The translations under genes and the position numbers were made by a program. A DNA stretch of 7,222 nucleotides. Source: Planctomycetota bacterium. GTDB taxonomy: Bacteria > Planctomycetota > UBA8742 > SKZP01. A model generated the notes under the pieces. That model was given only the letters and a program-made list of their open reading frames with translations. It was not told where the DNA came from and searched no databases. The stretch is taken from assembly GCA_007127275.1 (NCBI GenBank), contig SKZP01000308.1, positions 1 to 7,222 of the forward strand, written 5' to 3'. Numbering within the stretch: position 1 is the stretch's first letter; each line of letters begins with the position of its first letter. Positions 1 through 5,791 of this stretch are shown here, piece by piece.

Positions 1-2
1 AG

Positions 3-68
3 TCCCGCCTCGTGCTCGCGACGCGCAAGTTGATGTCGAAGCTCGCAACGTTTCGTAAGGCGGAGTAG
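3..68 (+). CDS. C-terminal end of an unidentified gene cut by the window edge
   Basis: Frame 3 is open from the left edge to a TAG at 66-68 and reads SRLVLATRKLMSKLATFRKAE. All but three of the 21 codons end in G or C, as in the clear genes of this window. The residue mix (alternating hydrophobic and basic) fits an amphipathic C-terminal helix. The reading would converge on the lipoprotein gene that ends at 123, leaving a 54-nt spacer without a clear terminator. No family can be named from 21 residues. It could also be a chance open frame, because so short a stretch cannot prove coding. Confidence 0.35.
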   Translation, partial: SRLVLATRKLMSKLATFRKAE

Positions 69-122
69 CGGACCTTCGCAGTGGCCCCCCGCGGGTATGC
101 CGGCGAGCCACGTGTCACAACA

Positions 123-1181
123 CTACTCGGGGGCGCGGCGGAAGGCGGTTTGGGTGCGCACGCGGTGCTCGCCGAACACGTCCGCGTGCGTCGAGGCGAC
201 GGACGTGTCGATCGAGGCGGACTCGACGTGCGTTGCAAAGCTCAACTCCGTGCGCAGCGGGAAGCCGGAGCGTTTGTCGAGCGCCACGTTGCCGGTGAGT
301 TCGACCGTTTGGATGGTGCCGCCTTGACCGGCGACACGGGCGTGAACCTCCAGGTGCAGCACCGCGGCTTCTTGCTCGTCGACCGTAGCACTGCCGAGGA
401 AGCGGGTCTCGACCGACTCGGTGTACCAGTGCCGGTCGGCGCCGACCAATGGCGCGAGGTGGCTGAAGGAAAGCTCGAGCGGCTTGTCCACTGGCTGCGG
501 CCGTGCGGCGAGCGCCTGGGCGAGACGTTGCCCGCGCACCACGGGGCGCACCGCGCGCCAGACGAGTATGCGTTCCCGCGACTCCTCGACGGTCTTCGCC
601 TCGGGGGCCACCTGCTCGACGTGGATGCGGTTTCCCGCGACGTGGCACAGATAGCGCTTGCCCGCCACGGGGGAATCCTCGCGCGCCTCGTCGTCGCCAC
701 TGTGGATACGGGCGTCGTCACGCTCGAAGTAGACCTCGGCAGTGGCAATCCCCCCGTCGTCGTTGAGGTCGACAATCCGTATGCGCGCCTCGCGAATTCG
801 CCGCACGTAGGAAACGGAAGCACCGTCCCGTTGCGCCTCCAGGCGGCTAATGCGCTGTGCATTGATATCGAAGCGGTCCTGTTCGGCAAACGGTTCGTAG
901 CCGAAGCGGATCACCGTCGGTCGGCCCCGCGCGGCGTGCGTCCAGCGCGGCCACGGCTGCTCGAGCGGGGCGGCCCAAGCCGGCGCGTCCATGTCGCCGA
1001 GTAGCTCATGCGCCTCGGGATGGCCGTCGTGGCTCACCTCGTGCCTCTCGCTCGTCGCGGAGGAGGACGAGCAGGCGAGCCACAGCAACATCGGCGTCAC
1101 GACCGACGCTGCATACGTCCATCCAAGCCGGCGCACCCGGCGCAGCCGCTGCACTACGTGGGGCTCGTTCGTGGCTACCAT
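123..1181 (-). CDS. Uncharacterised secreted lipoprotein, 352 aa
   Basis: I do not recognise this protein. The chosen ATG (1179-1181) has GGAGAGG 4 nt upstream (1186-1192 on the plus strand). A GTG at 1247 would add 22 residues but has no ribosome binding site. Residues 11-36 form an export signal: basic QRLRRVRRL, then the hydrophobic TYAASVVTPMLLWLA, then Cys37 and a serine-rich linker SSSSATS. This is typical of a lipoprotein, although W at -3 makes the lipobox imperfect. The mature part lacks transmembrane segments and alternates charged and hydrophobic residues as in beta-rich folds. Near residues 85-130 is a stretch rich in Arg/Glu/Asp. The C-terminal third (TVELTGNVALDKRSGFPLRT) resembles the 'D-x-x-[TS]-G-x-P' strand-turn of uncharacterised beta-sandwich lipoproteins such as the DUF6263 type; that link is a guess. 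The gene stands alone, divergent from the cupin gene. GC-ending codons and the signal peptide support it over the opposite-strand frame. Confidence 0.78.
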   Translation of the reverse strand: MVATNEPHVVQRLRRVRRLGWTYAASVVTPMLLWLACSSSSATSERHEVSHDGHPEAHELLGDMDAPAWAAPLEQPWPRWTHAARGRPTVIRFGYEPFAEQDRFDINAQRISRLEAQRDGASVSYVRRIREARIRIVDLNDDGGIATAEVYFERDDARIHSGDDEAREDSPVAGKRYLCHVAGNRIHVEQVAPEAKTVEESRERILVWRAVRPVVRGQRLAQALAARPQPVDKPLELSFSHLAPLVGADRHWYTESVETRFLGSATVDEQEAAVLHLEVHARVAGQGGTIQTVELTGNVALDKRSGFPLRTELSFATHVESASIDTSVASTHADVFGEHRVRTQTAFRRAPE

Positions 1182-1185
1182 GGCG

Positions 1186-1192
1186 CCTCTCC
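1186..1192 (-). promoter_or_regulatory. Ribosome binding site deciding the lipoprotein start
   Basis: On the minus strand this reads GGAGAGG, 4 nt before the ATG at 1181, with the GGAG core 7 nt away. The alternative GTG start at 1247 has only cgcttcggctc in front of it, with no purine-rich match, so 1181 is preferred. That start also places the basic region and hydrophobic core at the usual distance from the N-terminus. Confidence 0.65.
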
Positions 1193-1218
1193 GGAGCGGG
1201 GCTTTCGAGGGGAAGGCG

Positions 1219-1233
1219 TCGCACGCGGTGCGA
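1219..1233. promoter_or_regulatory. 15-bp palindrome, possible operator upstream of the lipoprotein gene
   Basis: TCGCACGCGGTGCGA is a perfect 6-bp inverted repeat around a GCG centre. It lies 37 bp upstream of the lipoprotein ATG (1181), close to where a repressor or activator site or a 5' UTR hairpin would sit. What is seen is only the symmetry. Binding by a regulator is inference, and CG-rich palindromes of this size do arise by chance in GC-rich DNA. Confidence 0.3.
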
Positions 1234-1417
1234 ACAATCATTGGCACGAGCCGAAGCGACCCGCCCCGCTTAAACGTGTCCTATCCTACCGCGGCTTCCA
1301 GCAAGGGACGCCTATTTTTTGCAGCCCGCGCACGCGTTGCGCCCGCCTGCGTGGCAAGTTCGCCAAAAGCGTCGGCGGTGGCAGCCTACGGCATTTCGCG
1401 TTGTTTCGGGCCATGCG

Positions 1418-1462
1418 GTGGTGGTGCGGAGGCGCTCGCCCGCCTCGCTCTCGCCCCACCAC
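1418..1462 (+). other. Two-tier stem-loop in the probable cupin mRNA leader
   Basis: The outer stem is GTGGTGG (1418-1424) with CCACCAC (1456-1462), 7 bp perfect. The inner stem is GAGGCG (1429-1434) with CGCCTC (1441-1446), 6 bp around a CTCGCC loop. The internal loop between them is asymmetric (4 and 9 nt). It ends 24 nt before the AAGGAG of the cupin gene, so in a transcript it would sit in the 5' leader without covering the ribosome binding site. No U-run follows, so it is not an intrinsic terminator. Confidence 0.4.
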
Positions 1463-1486
1463 GTTCCACATTCCCCCTCTCGCTTC

Positions 1487-1492
1487 AAGGAG
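1487..1492 (+). promoter_or_regulatory. Ribosome binding site deciding the cupin lipoprotein start
   Basis: AAGGAG lies 8 nt before the ATG at 1501. The open frame extends back to 991, so this site together with the signal peptide that starts at 1501 fixes the start. No other in-frame start has both. Confidence 0.8.
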
Positions 1493-1500
1493 ACCGCCCG

Positions 1501-2067
1501 ATGATACGTGCGACAAAGACCCTTCCGGCAACCTGCCTCACGCTTGGCTTCGCCCTGATGCTTTCACTCACTGCCTGCTCGGAAGACTACCAAGCGCTCG
1601 GCGGCACCGATGAGCGCGGCGGCGACGGCGCAAAGACAACGGTTGGAGATGTACGAATTGGACCCGACGAGCCAATCATGGTCGCCGTCGACGAGATCGA
1701 ATGGCGCCTAGGCCCCGAGTCGCTGGAGGAGGGGGCCGAATACGCGGTGCTGGAAGGGGACCCGTCGAAGAACGAGTTGTTCACCATGCGGTTGCGCCTG
1801 CCGGATGGCTTCCGGATCATGCCGCACACCCATCCCAACGTCGAACGCGCGACCGTGCTTTCCGGCACGCTGCATTTCGGCCACGGAGATACCTTCGACG
1901 AAGGGGCGGCACGGCGTCTCGACGCGGGCAGTTATCTTGCCATGCCGCCCGAGATGGAGCACTTCGCGTATGCGCAAGGCGAAACGGTGCTACAACTCAC
2001 AAGCATCGGTCCGTGGGAGATCAACTACATCAACCCCGAGCACGACCCGCGCAAGCGCGAAGACTAA
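1501..2067 (+). CDS. Cupin-fold lipoprotein, 188 aa
   Basis: This is a single-domain cupin carrying a lipoprotein signal. Residues 1-25 are a signal peptide (basic MIRATK, hydrophobic core, lipobox LTAC with Cys26), so the protein should be tethered in the envelope. A low-complexity Gly/Asp linker reaches about residue 50. The cupin core covers about 60-180. Motif 1 fits G(X)5HXH(X)3E(X)6G exactly: G103, H109, H111, E115, G122. Motif 2 keeps G143, P149 and the metal-ligand H154, but P-x-G is PPE. H109, H111, E115 and H154 can bind one metal ion. The C-terminal GPWEINYINPEHDPR matches my recollection of a small cupin group ending GPW-x-I-x-Y-x-NP-x-x-DPR, which has no settled substrate. The gene stands alone, with 476 bp before gltX. 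Family assignment is secure; catalytic role unknown. Confidence 0.9.
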   Translation: MIRATKTLPATCLTLGFALMLSLTACSEDYQALGGTDERGGDGAKTTVGDVRIGPDEPIMVAVDEIEWRLGPESLEEGAEYAVLEGDPSKNELFTMRLRLPDGFRIMPHTHPNVERATVLSGTLHFGHGDTFDEGAARRLDAGSYLAMPPEMEHFAYAQGETVLQLTSIGPWEINYINPEHDPRKRED

Positions 2068-2192
2068 GCCTCAAAGATACGGCGTTGCCTGACTGGCTCG
2101 CTGCACACGGGGCGCAGGCCCGCCCTCACACGCGGGAGAACGCCGAACTCTTGCGGGCAAACGAACGCCGACTCCCCGCCGAGCCGCCGAGC

Positions 2193-2210
2193 GCAGGGCG
2201 TTGGCCCTGC
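2193..2210. repeat. Perfect 7-bp hairpin, GCAGGGC-GTTG-GCCCTGC
   Basis: The arms are 2193-2199 and 2204-2210 with a 4-nt loop. It abuts the next hairpin (2211-2241) with no gap. It lies 125 nt after the cupin stop and has no U-run, so it is a weak candidate for 3'-end protection rather than a classical terminator. Confidence 0.45.
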
Positions 2211-2241
2211 AGGCGACCCGCGGAACCCCGTGGGTTCGCCT
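2211..2241. repeat. Long stem-loop with 13 pairs, one bulge and an AACC loop
   Basis: 2211-2223 pairs with 2228-2241. There are six pairs (AGGCGA/TCGCCT), a bulged T at 2235, three C-G pairs, one G-U wobble (2220/2231), and three more pairs closing a 4-nt loop. This is the longest stem in the region. It directly follows the 2193-2210 hairpin, giving a back-to-back pair of stem-loops. Confidence 0.5.
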
Positions 2242-2317
2242 CGCAGGCGGTCGCTGGCGGCCTACGCCCGCTTTGAAAGTGAGACCTCACAGCGGCATCA
2301 CAAGTGGTTGCATACGA

Positions 2318-2338
2318 CCCACCGACGAAGTCGGTGGG
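2318..2338. repeat. Perfect 9-bp palindrome with GAA loop (REP-like)
   Basis: CCCACCGAC (2318-2326) pairs fully with GTCGGTGGG (2330-2338) around a 3-nt GAA loop. CATACGA stands immediately before it, the same CATACG string that opens the repeat units after gltX. A TTTT (2350-2353) follows 12 nt later, too far for a standard intrinsic terminator. A perfect stem this long with a tight loop is unlikely by chance in a 476-bp stretch and resembles repetitive extragenic palindromes. Confidence 0.5.
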
Positions 2339-2357
2339 CCTGGCGCGAGTTTTCGTT

Positions 2358-2400
2358 ACTCACCATTTCGGATGCGGCTGCAACGGCATTCGAAACGAGT
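2358..2400. repeat. Imperfect stem-loop
   Basis: The main stem is TTTCGGATGC (2366-2375) with GCATTCGAAA (2386-2395): ten pairs including one G-U, with a 10-nt loop. A lower stem, ACTC (2358-2361) with GAGT (2397-2400), can stack beneath it across an asymmetric internal loop. A second shorter stem, CCTGAA/TTCAGG (2402-2407/2424-2429), follows at once. Confidence 0.35.
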
Positions 2401-2438
2401 CCCTGAAATTGGGCTTCCACACATTCAGGATGCCCCCC

Positions 2439-2457
2439 GAAACGGCCTCACCGTTTC
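2439..2457. repeat. Perfect 7-bp hairpin before gltX
   Basis: GAAACGG (2439-2445) pairs with CCGTTTC (2451-2457) around CCTCA. The right arm belongs to three spaced near-copies of CAC[CG]GTTTCA (2449-2458, 2457-2466, 2472-2481), so the left arm could pair with alternative partners. That would allow switching, but only as inference. The hairpin lies about 86 nt upstream of the gltX ATG. Confidence 0.35.
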
Positions 2458-2543
2458 ACGGTTTCACCCGACACGGTTTCATCGCATCATGCCGCGACGT
2501 CGAACGCTCGTTCTTGCCTCGTTCACACGCTTGACGTCGCTCC

Positions 2544-4007
<1,464 letters not shown>

Positions 4008-4060
4008 TCCGCCAGCGGGGTGCAGTCAACTTGTGGTACAAAAACATGTCTTCACCGGAA

Positions 4061-4112
4061 CCACATACGTAGGTCGGTCTCCGTGTCCGCCCGACCCGTC
4101 CCGCCCGCGGGA
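4061..4112. repeat. Repeat unit A: CCACATAC-GTAG head plus hairpin (REP-like)
   Basis: The head CCACATACGTAG is followed by the stem GGTCGG (4072-4077) with CCGACC (4091-4096). ACG (4067-4069) and CGT (4097-4099) can extend this beneath a 2-nt bulge. A second small palindrome, TCCCGC-CC-GCGGGA (4099-4112), abuts it. A GTAG tetranucleotide at the foot of a bulged palindrome is the form of many REP elements associated with RAYT transposases. That family resemblance is from general knowledge, not from a match I could run. Confidence 0.4.
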
Positions 4113-4137
4113 GTCCGGCGGCGCGCATTCATACATA

Positions 4138-4181
4138 CAGCATACGGGATGGTCGCTGACCGAACCTGGCTGGCTGGTTCG
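4138..4181. repeat. Repeat unit B: CAGCATACGG head plus two hairpins
   Basis: After the head come GGTC-GCT-GACC (4151-4161) and CGAACC (4161-4166) with GGTTCG (4176-4181). The segment GGTCGCTGACCG matches unit A's GGTCGGTCTCCG at 9 of 12 positions. Near the end of the unit, ACCGGCCGGCG (4188-4198) resembles unit A's TCCGGCGGCG (4114-4123) at a similar offset (50 against 53). There is no GTAG in this copy. Confidence 0.3.
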
Positions 4182-4213
4182 TTGCGCACCGGCCGGCGTG
4201 GAAGCAGCCCGCC

Positions 4214-4274
4214 CCACATACGGTAGACGCTGCATGTTGTGGCCAACAAGACCCGGCTGCACCCCGCCAGCGTC
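4214..4274. repeat. Repeat unit C: CCACATACG-GTAG head plus nested hairpin
   Basis: The head CCACATACGGTAG is followed by the outer stem GACGCTG (4226-4232) with CAGCGTC (4268-4274), 7 bp perfect. Inside it, TGTTG-TGGC-CAACA (4235-4248) forms a second hairpin. GTAG again sits at the foot of the stem, although the stem sequence differs from unit A. A shared head with different but still paired stems hints that the fold, not the sequence, is kept. Confidence 0.4.
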
Positions 4275-4313
4275 GCACAGCGCTACCCGTCGTTGCTGTT
4301 GAACTTTGACGGC

Positions 4314-4682
4314 TCAGTGGGATTCGTCGCGCCGAGGAGATTCTTCCAGTTCGACAAGCTTGCCGGCCGGGGTGCGCAGGTAGGCGCTTTTGCCCCAGGG
4401 GAAGACGTGGGGTTCGCGTTCAATGGATATGCCTTGCGTGCGCAACTCGGCCAACGTGGCTTCGAGGTCTTCGACGGCGAAGGCGACGTGGTCCTCGCAG
4501 GGAAGATCTTTGGGCGTCTTGGGCTCGTACCGCTCGTGGATCAGGAGCTTGGCGTCGCCGGCGCGAAAGATGGCGATGCCGGTCCCTTTGTGTTCGGGCT
4601 CCCCGAGCAGCGCGCGGTAAAACGAGACGGCAGCCGGTACGTCGTCAACGAAATACGCAACCTCGGAAAGTCGCATACGCAT
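4314..4682 (-). CDS. VOC (glyoxalase/bleomycin-resistance superfamily) protein, 122 aa
   Basis: This is a small two-module beta-alpha-beta-beta-beta protein. Module 1 covers about residues 3-53 (LSEVAYFVDDVPAAVSFY, then ALLGE and AIFRAGDAKLLIHE). Module 2 covers about 63-113 (DHVAFAVEDLEATLAEL, then YLRTPAGKLVELEE). Candidate metal ligands by position are E50, H65 and E111. The first ligand, usually His in the opening strand, appears to be E7, so metal binding may differ from classical glyoxalase I. At 122 aa it is one VOC unit and would work as a dimer. The start at 4682 is set by AAGGAG 6 nt upstream; a frame reaching back to 4871 overlaps the thioesterase and is arginine-rich noise. It lies 52 nt after the thioesterase gene and is last in the minus-strand block. 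Substrate cannot be named: lyase, dioxygenase and drug-binding members share this fold. Confidence 0.88.
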   Translation of the reverse strand: MRMRLSEVAYFVDDVPAAVSFYRALLGEPEHKGTGIAIFRAGDAKLLIHERYEPKTPKDLPCEDHVAFAVEDLEATLAELRTQGISIEREPHVFPWGKSAYLRTPAGKLVELEESPRRDESH

Positions 4683-4688
4683 ACGTGG

Positions 4689-4694
4689 CTCCTT
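4689..4694 (-). promoter_or_regulatory. Ribosome binding site deciding the VOC protein start
   Basis: The minus strand reads AAGGAG 6 nt before the ATG at 4682. A second in-frame ATG two codons on (4676) would have a 12-nt gap, so 4682 is preferred. Confidence 0.7.
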
Positions 4695-4704
4695 GAACGT
4701 TTTC

Positions 4705-4718
4705 ACAAGCGGGCTTGT
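4705..4718. repeat. Small palindrome in the thioesterase-VOC spacer
   Basis: ACAAGC (4705-4710) and GCTTGT (4713-4718) are perfect arms around GG. It lies between the thioesterase stop and the VOC ribosome binding site. It could be a weak mRNA hairpin affecting decay or coupling. No T-run follows on the minus strand (GAAAACG), so it is not a terminator. Confidence 0.3.
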
Positions 4719-4734
4719 CCCCCACCGGCAGCGC

Positions 4735-5214
4735 TCAGGGTGCGTCGCTCTTGCGCGCTTGCCGTCGGGCCTCGTAGCGAGCTTGCCCTTCTTGCTGATT
4801 CTGTTTCTCCTCGCCCGTTTCCACCTTGAGCGGCGGCACCGGCGTCGGCCGGCAGTTCTCGTCGACGGCAACGAAGGTGAGCAACGCCTTGCAAATGCCC
4901 CAGCGCTCGCCGGTCAGCGGATGCTCGGCGTCCACTTCGACGAGTAGTTCCATGGAGGTGCGAGCGACGAAGGTGACGCGCGAGTCGAGATGAATAAAAT
5001 GTCCTTCGCGCGCCGGGGCGAGAAAGTCGAGTCGGTCGATCGAGGCCGTGACGGTCGCGGTACGGCAGTGCGTGATGGCGCTCATCGCCGCGGTACGGTC
5101 AATGTGCGCGACCAGTGCACCCCCAAACAGGTTGCCGTGCGTATTCGTCTCCTCCGGCATCACCACAAAGCTGGTCCGGATTCGAGAGTCCGCAGGCGAT
5201 TTGGCAGCGTTCAT
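4735..5214 (-). CDS. Acyl-CoA thioesterase, hotdog fold (YciA-like), 159 aa
   Basis: Predicted to hydrolyse acyl-CoA to free acid and CoA in the cytoplasm. The signature MPEETNTHGNLFGG (19-32), then HID (37-39) and H49, is that of the YciA / 4HBT-type acyl-CoA hydrolases. N24 and D39 occupy the usual catalytic positions on and near the hot-dog helix. The beta-sheet continues through TVTASIDRLDFLAPAREG (54-71) and the CoA-contacting strand region RVTFVARTSMELLVEV (79-94). KALLTFVAVDE (109-119) is the typical last strand of the domain. A charged tail of about 30 residues (KVETGEEKQNQQ...) follows; such tails vary and are probably disordered. The family usually forms hexamers (trimers of dimers). 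The ATG at 5214 has only a weak AGGA about 10 nt upstream. It lies 69 nt after acyP and 52 nt before the VOC gene. Chain-length preference cannot be read from sequence. Confidence 0.93.
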   Translation of the reverse strand: MNAAKSPADSRIRTSFVVMPEETNTHGNLFGGALVAHIDRTAAMSAITHCRTATVTASIDRLDFLAPAREGHFIHLDSRVTFVARTSMELLVEVDAEHPLTGERWGICKALLTFVAVDENCRPTPVPPLKVETGEEKQNQQEGQARYEARRQARKSDAP

Positions 5215-5283
5215 GGCATCAATCCTGGTGGGTGGTGGCTAGTGTGGGAACGAATGCGTGCGACGGGAACCCGTCGCTCGGTC

Positions 5284-5556
5284 TCATCTGTAGGCGATGC
5301 GAAACTCGTTAAATTCACCGGTGGCGCGTCGCCAGCCTTCGTCGGTGCGCTGGATGTTGTCACGCTTCGCTTGCTTGACCGCGGCGAGGAAGCCTTCGAG
5401 TTCGTCTCGCTCTCCCTCGGCGACAAGCCGCACGCTGCCGTCGGGCTCGTTGCGCACATAGCCGGTGACGGCAAAGTCGCGCGCCAGGTCTTCGGCCGTC
5501 GCCCGAAAATAGACCCCCTGCACGCGTCCGACGAAGACGACCTCGAGCCGTTCCAT
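5284..5556 (-). CDS. acyP: Acylphosphatase, 90 aa
   Basis: Hydrolyses carboxyl-phosphate bonds such as acetyl phosphate or 1,3-bisphosphoglycerate in the cytoplasm. The full alpha/beta domain is present. The phosphate-binding loop GRVQGVYFRATAE (10-22) holds catalytic R18, and GYVRNEPDGSVRLVAEG (32-48) holds catalytic N36, which orients the attacking water. The last strand EFNEFRI (81-87) is typical. The usual VQGVGFR is VQGVYFR, a substitution seen near the loop but not at the catalytic residues. Length is normal for the family. The ATG at 5556 has GAGGAG 4 nt upstream. It is first of three minus-strand genes, with a candidate promoter about 100 bp upstream. Physiological substrate in bacteria is generally uncertain. 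Confidence 0.95.
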   Translation of the reverse strand: MERLEVVFVGRVQGVYFRATAEDLARDFAVTGYVRNEPDGSVRLVAEGERDELEGFLAAVKQAKRDNIQRTDEGWRRATGEFNEFRIAYR

Positions 5557-5653
5557 ACCGCTCCTCTCGTGCTGCGCGAGCGTGCCGGCGAAAAGGAGCC
5601 TTCGAGCGAGCGTTCTCGCTTTCCGTCGGCGCCTTCAGACATGATGACCGGCT

Positions 5654-5682
5654 ACCATAGTTGCATGGCCCGCGCCTGTCGA
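5654..5682 (-). promoter_or_regulatory. Candidate sigma70-type promoter for the acyP-thioesterase-VOC block
   Basis: On the minus strand TCGACA (5682-5677; 5 of 6 to TTGACA) is followed after 17 nt by TATGGT (5659-5654; 4 of 6 to TATAAT). Transcription would begin near 5647 and leave a leader of about 90 nt before the acyP ATG. The spacing is ideal and the position is in the divergent spacer (5557-5791), which supports it. The -10 match is only fair. In the leader, AGCGAG-AACG-CTCGCT (5605-5620) can form a 6-bp hairpin. Confidence 0.35.
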
Positions 5683-5791
5683 GTGCGCGTAAACGGCGCG
5701 ACCAGGAGGGTGCGGCCGGCTCTGGCTGGAGGTGGCTTGTGCTGCTAGGGTACGTGCTTTGCCCTCGGACTTCCCCTTACCCGCGCACTTC

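Larger units (their letters stand above)
1182..1500. other. Divergent intergenic region between two lipoprotein genes
   Basis: These 319 bp separate the minus-strand lipoprotein from the plus-strand cupin gene and should hold both promoters. No convincing -35/-10 pair was found on either strand. What can be seen is a 15-bp palindrome (1219-1233), a run of six T (1315-1320) without a solid stem before it, and a two-tier stem-loop (1418-1462) close to the cupin start. A frame running from 991 into the cupin gene crosses this region, but it has no signal-peptide or ribosome-binding logic before 1501 and is not counted as coding. Confidence 0.6.
2068..2543. other. Non-coding region rich in stem-loops between the cupin gene and gltX
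   Basis: No credible gene is seen in these 476 bp. A 160-codon frame from 2201 to 2683 runs into gltX and has residue content unlike a protein. The second half is visibly richer in A/T than the flanking genes. Six inverted repeats follow one another: 2193-2210, 2211-2241, 2318-2338, 2358-2400, 2402-2429 and 2439-2457. There is also an imperfect direct repeat GAACGCCGAACTC / GAACGCCGACTCC (2138-2150, 2163-2175), a TTGAAA (2273-2278) next to the small symmetric GTGAG-AC-CTCAC (2279-2290), and CACGGTTTCA twice (2457-2466, 2472-2481) after the variant CACCGTTTCA (2449-2458). The region could hold the cupin terminator, the gltX promoter and leader, a small RNA, or REP-like repeats. The sequence alone does not choose. 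Confidence 0.55.
4008..4313. other. Convergent spacer with three ~77-bp spaced hairpin units
   Basis: This spacer lies between the gltX stop and the stop of the VOC gene. Several short frames are open on both strands, none with gene-like codon use or a ribosome binding site. Three related strings are evenly spaced: CCACATACG at 4061, CAGCATACG at 4138 and CCACATACG at 4214, so 77 and 76 bp apart. Each is followed within a few bases by an inverted repeat, given separately. No stem followed by a T-run on either strand marks a standard terminator. The minus strand has one T5 (4039-4043 as AAAAA on plus) without a convincing stem before it. Confidence 0.5.

Noticed and set aside
81..111. Terminator between the partial gene and the lipoprotein gene
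   Set aside because: Only GTGGC/GCCAC, 5 pairs across a 21-nt loop with no T-run.
81..1004. A 307-codon plus-strand open frame
   Set aside because: It is antisense to the lipoprotein gene, which has a ribosome binding site, export signal and coherent residue pattern. The plus frame is an Arg/Gly/Leu-rich shadow typical of GC-rich DNA.
1242..1257. Sigma54-type promoter (TTGGCACG...)
   Set aside because: The -24 half fits, but the -12 GC is one base out of phase and the TTGC half is missing (GAAGC).
1292..1320. Intrinsic terminator ending in T6
   Set aside because: The stem before the T-run is at best five pairs broken by a 2x2 internal loop, and no plus-strand gene ends just upstream.
991..1500. 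Extension of the cupin frame back to 991
   Set aside because: It would bury the signal peptide inside the protein, ignores the AAGGAG at 1487-1492, and covers the divergent promoter region and part of the lipoprotein gene.
2068..2543. tRNA gene or T-box leader before gltX
   Set aside because: No GGTTCGAAT-type arm with a matching acceptor stem, and no T-box core sequence; the hairpins do not fold as a cloverleaf.
4061..4290. CRISPR array or minisatellite
   Set aside because: Only three degenerate units with 9-12 nt shared heads; no identical repeats of CRISPR length and no cas genes nearby.
4020..4302. Four short open frames (65-89 codons) on both strands between gltX and the VOC gene
   Set aside because: Several frames open at once reflect composition; none has a ribosome binding site or a plausible protein, and repeats explain the region better.
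4990..5748. A 252-codon plus-strand open frame
   Set aside because: Antisense to the acylphosphatase and thioesterase genes, both with catalytic motifs intact.
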